Positions 36,701 to 42,982 of a stretch of DNA of 43,456 bases are shown here, one piece after another. Under the pieces are notes generated by a model. The model was not told the origin of the DNA and did not search any database. It saw only the letters and a program-made list of their open reading frames with translations. The position numbers were made by a program, and so were the translations under genes. Origin of the DNA: an uncultured Saprospiraceae bacterium (GTDB lineage Bacteria > Bacteroidota > Bacteroidia > Chitinophagales > Saprospiraceae); the NCBI GenBank assembly GCA_937921825.1, contig CAKZVK010000117.1:1-43456 (forward strand), read 5' to 3'. The stretch's first letter is position 1. The number at the start of each line of letters is the position of its first letter.

Positions 36701-38349
36701 ACTGTATAGGTTCCCGCATTACTTACTGTGGCATTTGGGATAGTTATTCCTCCTGCTGAGCTAGAAAAAGTAAATCCATTCGGACCTGTCCAGTCCCACT
36801 GACCTCCTGTTCTTCCACTATCGGTTTCTGTAAGATTAATAGCATCGCCAGAACAAAGCTCTACGCCTCCAGAGATAATACAAGGTGGTAGCGCCTCTAC
36901 AGTTACTGTAGCTGTAGCTTGGCAGCCATCAGAATTGGTGAAGGTAATAGTAGTGGAACCTAATTTTATTCCTGACACAAGACCTGCTTGAGTCACTGAA
37001 GCAATAGTAGGATCAGCACTAACATAGGCATCGGTGGTGGCTGGTGTTCCTGTGACAGTTGCTGTAGCACTAGAGCCAATACAAACACCAAAGTTCTCTA
37101 TTGACACAGTAGTCGCATTTCCAACTGTTCCCGAACCTAGAAACGATCCTACACAACCAAAATCATCTTTGACTCCAGTGACAATATAACTACCAGGACA
37201 AGCCTCCATTAGAGTATAAGGTAATGTTACGTCTGTTACTGACTGTGCCACTCCATCTACAGTGTAATCAATATCCACAGGATTGGGATTACTTCCTGAG
37301 AAGGTCACCGTACCATTACATGGAGTACAGCTAGTCGAGGCTGTGGTACCCGTAAGCCTAGCAAAAGGTGCTGGTCTGATATTTACAGAAGCTTCTTCGG
37401 TGCCTACAGTTCCTGTGCACATCATTCCAAAATTATCTACGACAGAGGTCAGCTTGACTGTTGCTGCTCCAGCAGTAGGGCCAGCAACAAGGATATTATC
37501 TCCATTAGAAATGCCTACTGTGGTATTACTGACTCCATCTACGGTATGCTCTACTGTAAATGGGCCTGTTCCTCCTGATATAACTATAGGAATTTTGACA
37601 ATGGATGTGTCAGCCTGACAGACATTTCTTGTGACAGCTTCAATAGAGGCAACGGGGCAACTACTTAAGGTCCCTGGAATATAGGTCTGTGGCCCACAAT
37701 CTGCATGGATTGAAACTACACCACCATTTACAAAGTTCGTCCCATTCCAAACTACCACCTCTCCTGGGCCAGCTATATTTCCATACGACCCGTTATTACA
37801 AGCTCCGGTCACACCAATATTGTCGCCTCCATTATTTAATCCCTGCCAAGTACCTGTAGCCTCATGGAACGTACAACCCGTAGCTGAAACTAACCCGTAT
37901 TCAGCTTCCCAATTGGCTTGAGGAGCTGAGGTCACAATCATACATTCACCTGGACTTATGTTAAGAGTAGAAGATGAAAGAAGTAATCCATTACCATCTG
38001 ATAAATTACCATCATCATCGAACTGTGCCCCATTAAGATCAATAATGGACGACCCAGTATTAGTCAATACAAAATATTCGTTACCCCCTGTAGACTCAAA
38101 ACTGGTTGCGCATACATCATAAACAAACTCTGTTATGAATAACCCACTGTTCGGACACTGTGCCTCTAAGACATTATCAGACATAAAAAAGCCACTAAGC
38201 ATTATAAGCCAAGTGGGTATCTTTTGTATTACAGCCCTAAAGAGTTGTCGTATTATTCTTCTTGATAGAAAGTTGGGGCTTTCATTCTGAACTGATGAGC
38301 GATCTACTGAATTAGCATTCAGCAGATGACAGGTGGTTGGTTCTAGCAT
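27715..38349 (-). CDS. Giant T9SS-secreted multidomain adhesin with SprB repeats
   Basis: At 3544 residues this is the largest gene here. The signal sequence (about 44-63, ending LEAQ) follows a long basic leader, so the true start may lie later. Parts in order, roughly: lamin-tail-like domain (69-190); Ig/Big2-like domains (to 575); nine SprB repeats of 74 residues (660-1326; pattern SYAVTVTDANGC); a PKD-like part; a DUF11 domain (1520-1666); a second lamin-tail-like part (1773-1970); a long series of Cys-rich HYR/Ig-like modules (2100-3140); a carboxypeptidase-regulatory-like domain (3146-3200); a dockerin-like pair (3203-3260, ADVNGDRQLNGSDLVELRKL); a cohesin-like domain (3333-3450); and a T9SS type A tail (3460-3544, NRPNPF then YYRLASGGFTSMKQM). 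SprB is a gliding adhesin of Flavobacterium; a similar surface role is inferred. Confidence 0.92.
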   Translation of the reverse strand: MLEPTTCHLLNANSVDRSSVQNESPNFLSRRIIRQLFRAVIQKIPTWLIMLSGFFMSDNVLEAQCPNSGLFITEFVYDVCATSFESTGGNEYFVLTNTGSSIIDLNGAQFDDDGNLSDGNGLLLSSSTLNISPGECMIVTSAPQANWEAEYGLVSATGCTFHEATGTWQGLNNGGDNIGVTGACNNGSYGNIAGPGEVVVWNGTNFVNGGVVSIHADCGPQTYIPGTLSSCPVASIEAVTRNVCQADTSIVKIPIVISGGTGPFTVEHTVDGVSNTTVGISNGDNILVAGPTAGAATVKLTSVVDNFGMMCTGTVGTEEASVNIRPAPFARLTGTTASTSCTPCNGTVTFSGSNPNPVDIDYTVDGVAQSVTDVTLPYTLMEACPGSYIVTGVKDDFGCVGSFLGSGTVGNATTVSIENFGVCIGSSATATVTGTPATTDAYVSADPTIASVTQAGLVSGIKLGSTTITFTNSDGCQATATVTVEALPPCIISGGVELCSGDAINLTETDSGRTGGQWDWTGPNGFTFSSSAGGITIPNATVSNAGTYTVTVTDIYESGAMCNSSCAVDVTVNPLPTANISTSTNPCASEAVTLTVTGGEMYHFFNDLNGNNDPDSGENLQASSTTNSYTSSSFSNGDEVHVIVTDSKGCFSVISTVLTINENPSCTIVTSPTDCGASSGSATINVSSGTAPYTYVWNNGSASSMISGLAAGAYSVVVTDANGCTSSCSAIVLESSPPTISIITTPTACGENNGSVVTNISGGAEPYAYLWSNSATTGTISNLEAGTYSVTVTDSNNCMTSSSATIDNSNGPSCTTSSTASGCTVSNGSASVSVVGGLAPYSYVWSNGATTASNTEIAAGSYFVTVSDDNSCATTCSVTVSTSSAPMCTTSSTSTSCGEENGGVTVTASSGVTPYTYAWSDGSTTARVSDLVSGSYAVTVTDANGCTTTCSASVGASSAPMCTTSSTSTSCGEDNGGVTVTAGSSVAPYTYAWSNGSSTALVSDLASGSYAVTVTDANGCTTTCTASVGASSAPTCTTSSTSTSCGEENGGVTVTASSGVAPYTYAWSNGSSTASVSDLASDSYIVTVTDANGCTTTCSASVGASSASTCTTSSTSTSCGEDNGSVAVTASGGATPYSYAWSNGSTTANVSDLASGSYAVTVTDANGCTATCSTSVGASSAPTCTTSSTSTSCGEDNGGVIVTANSGVAPYTYVWSNGSSTASVSDLASGSYAVTATDANGCITTCLTSVGASSAPTCTTSSTSTSCGEDNGSVTVTASGGATPYTYAWSNGSSTASVSDLAAGSYSVTVSDTNGCQMICEAIVASSTVAPATIEDIVVCEGASSSDIILSMTNSDNENLSHFKLNFDSAAESSGFTDQSSIESLSAASIALPDDLGPGIYSGEICLVYDNFCQVIDPFTITVVAEVEAGEDAMTTLCNDDASKSTVILFDELGGNPDGGGVWTETSTGTASGATVSESNGSVDFTGVVPGDYEFTYSVAATTPCHSQSSKVTVTVEKCRVDDVAISKSLSSAGPFMIGDKVTFTLTIMNEGTHPIYNVRVSDYLSTALDFVASDNSGNDFSSSPDTNGGTPLATTVATTNPILSGETYTLSIVLTINSNATMGGDIINNAEIIGATEDAAGNIPIQDSDNPLTSIGSSTSALLDQDDFDMALLRLCNGLTATVDSPVVCKGTTSAPINLNVTEGVVEHLQIFFDPEADAAGFDDVVLLSSPYPTEYVIPATIGEGVYNGVVVLWNDMMCATSVPFTITVECPDCGEFPWNGMNPEVVATNQCGSAYIAGVIDGPLAGGTPKAIEICASSYIPDLSQYGIGSANNGEGSDGEEFTFPAVSLLSGDCVTITNNAAQFESYFDCPPDFTSSVATINGDDAIELYCSGVVVDLFGDIDTDGNGECWEYLDGWAYRNNQSANDGVFSCNAWTFSGANALDGEASNSTAASEYPGVTCEPLACEDLIIEAFVYCSNDANDLDNLSYYVEVSAVRGSMTSGSFDVTVGGSTQVYSGTSLSFGPYAHSGVGNTFQLVSAVDNSMSSCSGSIEVAETYCVDLDEDGVAENDYAECDCIAASVAGVGGTIVTQSAPGSFSSGFLINYLLLDANTGAATVVASNPIGHFTNLPEGTFYAYAVSYDQAAASNVSAILTAGSTVDVEALSTSSAPFDNDCYTVCGPSAYSITCGSEQVNLACNDKVNVSVDSNCNASLLGVDQLLEGNITDNLSQYQLVLTTASGEEVDFRNETDATGDNVFNFINQELVYTITDLCSGSICWGNIVLEDKTPPTLECDCPVGGEGGVYSPECTLTCYDVSLLEGPDNLPSDIDDFVNNSIEDNCFNYSVVNVSFEDDLSDFGMCGNSLLRRTWTIVYTANNSNEQESISCTREYAFMPLDLSTAILTDGPVTSPLDHTVYLPVRAVEIPCVAMTTPAAIAALEGDAYGHPHIYVGGTAVGLDGSVCNITSTYSDRTTDGCAEGCLGNSKILRSWTVLDWCTSELLEFLQVIKLEDSDGPLLSLVEDQSIAMSGNRCEMDYTIPAPLILGDFCDSLATYNVTGTSGDHSIVGNMATGFTAIDLGVGTHEIYFTAEDCCGNVSFDTLTVSIKDETSPNAIAEEFIAITVHSIDDDEVFGLVTAAAIDNGSYDNCSAVTLEVRRMDGHCNTLDTDWGNAVHFCCADMNESGWAEVEVELRVTDDCGNFNTVRSKVQIQDKSMDELTCPEGMMMTCGESIDDLTVTGVPSGSGSCGSLDLDYETIISPASKPANEKPLFDYDNDGIDDMVPPYDSICGYGAMRREFREGSTVICTQYFVFTAPDILDPNTIAWPADVTLDCSSAVIEEPRFTTPSCSSIQIAVESDTFPEIENFCYAIRNTWTVVDWCLFDQTNGDQGKYTHVQNVKVSDDTAPVINVAADMVFDLAGTDCNLDNVSIPVSASDSDNCASEALSWTVAIDYFNDGVVDAVQTFESITGDTLNLQLSDVPATKSGHLLSWSTTDACGNEGVTTSIIRVIDRTVPIPYCVGVTTAIDTSDGTFELWAIDFNGGASDNCTEQAQLRFTFSSTEPPIASGYYEPVTGAAATLIDFEEGRADSWNTATQSAGRIFTEDDLNIEGAVTLAIYVWDECGNNDFCLIQPVIKPRLVGSRATIQGRYTTENGLSIDEVSTSIANVVTGSQSAMMSDEDGVYAFQDNPMHNDYIIKGQKDIDYLNGVSTLDLIQIQRHVLGQRLLDSPYKIIAADVNGDRQLNGSDLVELRKLILGITDTLVSNSSWKFIDKSQGLDLYNPWNYRDSLTITNLESEMMEENFIGVKVGDVDNTNIPNGFSSKLEGRADNLMELRFADRDVQVGEELTVQFTTSETEIYGYQLGLEFDGLKVVAVNASDIAEENIHLTGSSLRLSYNNDYIRSSDAYLLELTLVAEKGGSLSSMIDLGTTVTSEAYVGKFLELKNIQLVSNLESAYRLYQNRPNPFLDKTTIEFEIPVQGEVLLTFYDITGKIIKEIFQDFEAGQHAVEVNKRDLGTTGIIYYRLASGGFTSMKQMIILE
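34370..36362 (-). repeat. Tandem 222-bp repeat coding nine SprB units
   Basis: Units are exactly 222 bp apart (the string aacttgtaga falls at 34551 and 34773). Six units at about 34380-35700 are nearly identical at the DNA level, while the three encoding the N-terminal copies (about 35700-36362) are more diverged. The near identity marks recent duplication or gene conversion. Confidence 0.92.
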
Positions 38350-38731
38350 CTATGATAGTTGAATAAATGAATTACTCAACACCTTCAAAATCTATGCTAG
38401 AAGTCTATTTTCTCAGAACATATTAAAAATTTCAACTATATCATCAGGTATTAATGGTTACTGAAAAGTATAAACCCACTGAATATGATACAATTATAAA
38501 ATTGAAAACTTTAATATGTTAAATCTAGGTTCCAAAACGTAAATCACATTACCAAAGCTCTTAAACTCTAATTTATTGATATAGAGCATGATACATCTGA
38601 GCAAAACCTATGATTCGTTAGTGTATATAAGAACCAATAAATAAGGTGCCAGTATCGGTCTCACAGACCACAGCCACTCGATTCCACTCTTGGATTTATT
38701 ATTGATTATCTTAGAAATATAAAGTCACATC
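38350..38731. other. Gap upstream of the giant adhesin
   Basis: No gene is seen in 382 bases. On the minus strand tagattttg (38386-38394) resembles the TAnnTTTG box with one extra base, about 37 bases before the adhesin start. A small perfect hairpin ggtct-cac-agacc lies at 38657-38669. Confidence 0.4.
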
Positions 38732-39109
38732 ATGGCCTACGATGAATATCAAGCAGAACGCATTACAAGAATTTTAGAAGAAGCGAGACTGCCTTTCTTT
38801 TCCAAAAAAATGATGGGTGGCCTTGTCTTTATGGTCAATGAGAAGATGGCCTGCGGTCTCCATTTTGACAAGAAACAAGAAAAGGATTTACTGATGGTAA
38901 GAATCGGGGAAGAGGCCTTTGAGTCAAACAACGAGAAAACAGGTTTCAGCCCCATGGCATTCACTGGAAGGACAATGAAAGGTTATGCCTTTATATCACC
39001 AGAAGGTTATGATACTGACGAAGACTTACAGCACTGGATTAATTTATGTATAGACTTCAATCCATTTACCAAAGCCAGCAAAAAGAGAAAACCTCAGAAG
39101 CCTAAATAA
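38732..39109 (+). CDS. TfoX N-terminal domain protein
   Basis: The 125-residue protein matches the TfoX_N domain: KKMMGGLVFMVNEKMACGLH, then DLLMVRIGEEAFES and the FTGRTMKGYAFISPEGYD segment, and ends in a Lys-rich tail (KKRKPQKPK). TfoX/Sxy regulates competence in Gammaproteobacteria, but the short N-domain-only proteins of Bacteroidota have no known role. It stands alone and converges on the thioredoxin-PKD gene, with a strong hairpin terminator between. Confidence 0.88.
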   Translation: MAYDEYQAERITRILEEARLPFFSKKMMGGLVFMVNEKMACGLHFDKKQEKDLLMVRIGEEAFESNNEKTGFSPMAFTGRTMKGYAFISPEGYDTDEDLQHWINLCIDFNPFTKASKKRKPQKPK

Positions 39110-39142
39110 TAGGTTCACATAAGGAGCTATTCGCAAGGACAA

Positions 39143-39178
39143 AAAAAAGGGGAAGCATTATTCGTGCTTCCCTTTTTT
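39143..39178. terminator. Bidirectional intrinsic terminator
   Basis: The arms ggggaagca and tgcttccc(t) pair around a 7-base loop (ttattcg) and are flanked by an A-run on the left and a T-run on the right, so it can stop transcription from both the TfoX-N gene and the convergent thioredoxin-PKD gene. Confidence 0.92.
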
Positions 39179-39196
39179 CCTTTCTTATTATACAAT

Positions 39197-40660
39197 CTAC
39201 TCTTTATAAAACTTCTGTACTGTATCGCCAACTGTAATAAGATACAATCCTACATTCAACCTCGTAACGTCAATTGTCACACCATCAGCTTTTTGCTGTT
39301 TTGGCGCATGAATAGAGTTTCCCAGTACATCATGAAGGAATACTTCTCTGCTGCTAATATTCTGACCTTGCACTTTCAATTCATTGCTCACAGGGTTAGG
39401 ATATAAGCTAAAGTTCTGCTGTACATCTACTGTAGAAGATCCGGAACGACATTCAGCATCTCTTACATTCCAATCATAGAAATAGTAATAATATCTTAGT
39501 GCATCAGGATCAGTAGGTGTAGAACCTGCAGTACTTCTGACGATGCTCATCAAACCTTCAACCTCATAAGGATAATTCACACCACCATCATTTCTAAACA
39601 AGTATGCATCACTTCTCATGCCTATCTGAAATCCAGTACCCTCAGGCACAAAGAAATCAATGTTTACTAACTGTTCTCCTTCTGGAATATATACAACCTT
39701 AGAACTGATCAATTGACCAGCAGCATCTAATAGGACAATAGTTCTATCTGCTGCTTTATCAGAAAACACTGTTGCAGATTCTAGGACCATTGGTTTTTCG
39801 ACATCAAAAATAAGAGCTTGATGCCCCCCTTCGAAGTATCTACCAGAACCAATATCAAAATTAGTAGGGCCTACTTTTTCTGTTTCTGATTCTATACCCT
39901 CACCTACTTTGATCAGAAATTCTTTGATGACTTCATTTTCACCGAATTCATTTCCGACTTTAAGACTGACAGAATATTCTCCAGCACCTTCGTAGGTATG
40001 CATAGGTGATTGCTCATCTGAAGTATTATTATCTCCAAAATCCCATAACCAAGAAGTCGGTCTTGGCCAAGAGTCATCTGTAAACTGCACATCGAGAATT
40101 CCACAACTTACATACTTGTCTGCAAAGAAAAACGGTTCAGAACCATATTCAATAGATGGGCATACATCTACATCATCTTTATATCCTTCTGCGTCATAGC
40201 GTCCTATCATCTCTACACGTCTATCTACACAAATCTTCATAATGGTAGGGTAAGCGCCGATCTGGTATGATGCTGAAATACTTGAGTTATCCAGGATCGG
40301 ATAAGAGGTCCCCGTAATCCAGTCTCCCATAGAAGAAGCAGTATTACCTTGTAGGTCCGCCAATCCTGTAGTAATATCAGATTCTACATAAAATACCATG
40401 GCAGAATCATCTCCATCTGGACCGACTTCATTATAAAAGTCTTCTAGGGCATGTGTTTGGTGAAAAGACCAACACGGACCACACCAAGTGGCAGAAAAGT
40501 CAATTATGACATTCTTGCCCTCAGCAAGGATATCATATAGTCTGTATTCGTTTCCATCAAGATCTGTTGCCACAAAGTCAGGAGCAATGCTGCCATTAGG
40601 AATCTGAGCAAATAGATTAAATGATAGAAAAACAAAGATCAGTTGTAAATATTTCTTCAT
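39197..40660 (-). CDS. Secreted thioredoxin-like protein with PKD domain and T9SS tail
   Basis: From the ATG at 40660 the product has 487 residues; the longer frame from 40699 adds 13 residues before a clear signal peptide (MKKYLQLIFVFLSFNLFAQ). A redoxin/thioredoxin domain follows (about 20-170) with the active pair in WCGPC (59-63 of this numbering). Next comes a PKD domain (about 180-255, with SWLWDFGDNNTSD and HTYEGAGEYSVSL), a beta-rich part, and a T9SS type A sorting tail (about 410-487; SLYPNPVSNELKVQG, LNVGLYLITV). The protein is therefore exported through T9SS and probably works on disulfides at the cell surface or in the medium. The Cys-rich giant adhesin and protease nearby are possible clients, which is inference. 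Confidence 0.9.
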   Translation of the reverse strand: MKKYLQLIFVFLSFNLFAQIPNGSIAPDFVATDLDGNEYRLYDILAEGKNVIIDFSATWCGPCWSFHQTHALEDFYNEVGPDGDDSAMVFYVESDITTGLADLQGNTASSMGDWITGTSYPILDNSSISASYQIGAYPTIMKICVDRRVEMIGRYDAEGYKDDVDVCPSIEYGSEPFFFADKYVSCGILDVQFTDDSWPRPTSWLWDFGDNNTSDEQSPMHTYEGAGEYSVSLKVGNEFGENEVIKEFLIKVGEGIESETEKVGPTNFDIGSGRYFEGGHQALIFDVEKPMVLESATVFSDKAADRTIVLLDAAGQLISSKVVYIPEGEQLVNIDFFVPEGTGFQIGMRSDAYLFRNDGGVNYPYEVEGLMSIVRSTAGSTPTDPDALRYYYYFYDWNVRDAECRSGSSTVDVQQNFSLYPNPVSNELKVQGQNISSREVFLHDVLGNSIHAPKQQKADGVTIDVTRLNVGLYLITVGDTVQKFYKE

Positions 40661-40885
40661 AGTTGTTGTTTTAAATAAATCCAATATACAGAATGACATG
40701 AAGAATTATCGAATAATTAAGCACGAATCCTCAACGAACACAAAATAAATGTTGATTCCACGACAAAAAAGATACAAATATTGTGACCTATCCCAAAAAT
40801 GCAAAATAGTTGTCTACCTCAAACCGATAAGTTATCCTACCTTATTGGCTCATCCTATTTACACTATTTTGACTATTATCGTATC

Positions 40886-40893
40886 TAAATTTG
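40886..40893 (+). promoter_or_regulatory. Bacteroidota -7 box for the 40915 lipoprotein
   Basis: TAAATTTG fits TAnnTTTG and ends 21 bases before the ATG. A TTTG at 40868-40871 is closer than the usual -33 spacing. Confidence 0.55.
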
Positions 40894-40914
40894 TTCTGAC
40901 TAAACAAATAAAAT

Positions 40915-41580
40915 ATGAAATTAAGACACTTATGCCCGATCATCTTACTGTGCCTCTTACTTATGAGCTGCTCAGAAACGCTTCCGCTAGAAGCCAATGT
41001 GAATATTATTAATCATTCTGATTGTGAGACTGAAGTCGCAATTATTAACTTCTCTGCTACCGGAGGAGAAGCTCCTTATGTCTATCAAGTGAGATCTGCA
41101 ATGGACAATAAAATAATCCATACAGAACTATCTGATGAACAAGATATTACTATCGAGCTCCCGAACATGAATAGTGTTCATTATAAGCTTGAAGTTATAG
41201 ATGATATGATGGTGAGCTCCAAAACAAACTTTGAAGTGAGAGCTAAAGGTAATTCAACTCTCAGCGACGTATTACACTTAGAGGAGAATGGGCATTTATA
41301 TCCAATGAAAAACATAAGTGTAAATCTGTACAAGACAGAGCTTAAAGCTGAACTATACAGATCAACACTAACAGACAATAAAGGCTTGTTCAACTTCGAG
41401 GATGTGCCTTCTGGAATCTATTATGTTTCTTTTGACATTTTAGAAAAGTATGAAGAGTATCACCTAGAAGTAAGTCACGCATCTAATCATGTAAAAATTG
41501 CAACAACTAGTAATTCCACTTTACCATTCGAAGTGAATTGCAGACTAGATCTGAATGTTGATTTTATTTTTAGAAAGTAA
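40915..41580 (+). CDS. Hypothetical lipoprotein with Ig-like and prealbumin-like parts
   Basis: The 221-residue product has a signal peptide ending LLMSC, a good lipobox with Cys-19 as anchor. Residues about 28-110 (INFSATGGEAPYVYQVRSA) resemble an SprB-like or Ig-like repeat. Residues about 115-190 (VNLYKTELKAELYRSTLTDN, then GLFNFEDVPSGIYYVSFDIL) resemble a carboxypeptidase-regulatory or SdrD B-type beta sandwich. It probably sits on the outer membrane. It has its own promoter box and terminator, so it is a single-gene unit. No enzyme motif is seen. Confidence 0.78.
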   Translation: MKLRHLCPIILLCLLLMSCSETLPLEANVNIINHSDCETEVAIINFSATGGEAPYVYQVRSAMDNKIIHTELSDEQDITIELPNMNSVHYKLEVIDDMMVSSKTNFEVRAKGNSTLSDVLHLEENGHLYPMKNISVNLYKTELKAELYRSTLTDNKGLFNFEDVPSGIYYVSFDILEKYEEYHLEVSHASNHVKIATTSNSTLPFEVNCRLDLNVDFIFRK

Positions 41581-41612
41581 GTTGAATTCAAATTAATCCA
41601 ACTCATATATAT

Positions 41613-41648
41613 AAGAAGAGGAAGCTAGAGCTTCCTCTTCTTTTTTTT
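41613..41648 (+). terminator. Intrinsic terminator after the lipoprotein gene
   Basis: A perfect 13-bp stem (aagaagaggaagc with gcttcctcttctt) around a 4-base loop (taga) is followed by a T-run. It is 33 bases after the stop codon. Confidence 0.95.
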
Positions 41649-41720
41649 ATATAATTAGAGCTAACAATTCAGAAGTAGAATAGCAAAGAAACTCAAGCAA
41701 GCTTCGAATGCCTATTCAAA

Positions 41721-42602
41721 TTAAAAGCAAGCAGGCAGCGCTTTTCTAGACGAAAACAATTCCGCTTCTCGTTCTATATATCTACATATCCAAGGATGGG
41801 GCCATTGTGTATTGTATAAGGCCCAGGCGGTTATTCCATTCAAGTCAAAGTAGATGTACTTCTTCAAATTAGAATACAACTTGGACTTATTACTCAATTT
41901 TGTATCCGTTTTATTGAGATAGGCATTAGCCCATACATACCTTTCTACTTGCAAAACATGCATAGCCTCATGAGCGAAAAGAGGCCAATATTCATTAGGC
42001 GCTAAGTCCTTATTGATGACGATAACATTGGCACCTGCAAAACCTCCAACTGATGTACCAAAGTGGTTCAGCGGACCTGCGCTTTCGAAAATCAACATGC
42101 CCGTCAATAAGCTTGATCTAATATTTAACCCTGCTTGCTGAAATGCAAAATAGCTCATAAACAAAGTTGAAGGACTTACTCTTGCTTGGAAGGTTCGACT
42201 TACCAGATCATAATCTAATCTCAAAAGGCCATAATGCATATGCCACCTTTCCCAAAAGTTTCTATTGGAAGCTGCGTTTTGGACAATTGAACTTCCAATA
42301 CTATTAGAGAAATTTGAAAGTAAATAATGCCCAAGCTTTTGTTTCTGTGCTAGGTTATAAATATTATGATTTGCCAGAACTTGAAATCCACTTCCTAGGG
42401 CTCCTTGTCCTGCACCTTTCAAGAAAACTTTGAGAGGCTTTTCGTTTGGCTTTTTATTAATGAGCGCTCCTACTCCACCGAGCAAGGCATTAACACCTAT
42501 ATTGTTTACAATAAACTGTCTTCGTTGCTTCTCAAATGTTTGAGCCAAGGAAATGCTCAACAGACTGCAAACTAGAAATGGAATTAAAAGAAGTTGTTTC
42601 AT
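41721..42602 (-). CDS. Putative exported HExxH zinc protein of unknown family
   Basis: The product has 293 residues from the second Met (42602), which opens a clear signal peptide (MKQLLLIPFLVCSLLSISLA followed by Q). Residues about 35-105 are Gly/Ala-rich and hydrophobic. Near 211-215 lies FAHEAMHVLQVERY, an HExxH zinc-binding motif, followed about 60 residues later by YIEREAELFSSRKA, where Glu could be the third ligand as in gluzincins. This pattern suggests a metallopeptidase-like fold, but no known family is recognised and the enzyme may be inactive. It stands alone near several secreted proteins, on the opposite strand from the lipoprotein gene. Confidence 0.68.
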   Translation of the reverse strand: MKQLLLIPFLVCSLLSISLAQTFEKQRRQFIVNNIGVNALLGGVGALINKKPNEKPLKVFLKGAGQGALGSGFQVLANHNIYNLAQKQKLGHYLLSNFSNSIGSSIVQNAASNRNFWERWHMHYGLLRLDYDLVSRTFQARVSPSTLFMSYFAFQQAGLNIRSSLLTGMLIFESAGPLNHFGTSVGGFAGANVIVINKDLAPNEYWPLFAHEAMHVLQVERYVWANAYLNKTDTKLSNKSKLYSNLKKYIYFDLNGITAWALYNTQWPHPWICRYIEREAELFSSRKALPACF

Positions 42603-42982
42603 AAGCATCAGTTATAAAACAACCACTTTGTTCGTATTAGTATTAATAAGTTGTTAATCCTGCTTTCGTCTGGACATAACAGTACGCGAAGTATCTGCAT
42701 AGACCTAAAAACACCATAATTAAATTAAACAGATCATCTAACGATCCATCCACGATGCAGTATGCTTGTTTCTATTTCGTTTCACATCAAATTCAGCTCA
42801 CGAAATCTATCAACTCACCCAAAATATTTTTCAAATATTTTGACCTCTTTTAGAAAGAGAGGTGACTGTAGTGGATAGAAAGAACTGCTGAACTTTTATT
42901 TCTAATTTTGGTCTCCGTTTAATCTTTATACAATGTGGAAAGGATTCCTCTTAAAGGGTTAGGGGGTAGCACGACACTAGAC
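42603..42982. other. Gap with tandem hairpins and a degenerate repeat
   Basis: No gene is seen in 380 bases. Two adjacent hairpins stand at 42821-42841 (aaaatattt with aaatatttt) and 42843-42863 (acctctttt with aagagaggt). A degenerate relative of the 55-bp repeat unit lies at 42942-42974 (ttaaagggttagggggtagc). Confidence 0.5.
42821..42863 (-). terminator. Tandem hairpins downstream of the T9SS cargo gene
   Basis: Two back-to-back 9-bp stems with 3-base loops lie about 120 bases past the stop of the minus-strand gene. They may end its transcript, though no clear T-run follows. Confidence 0.4.
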
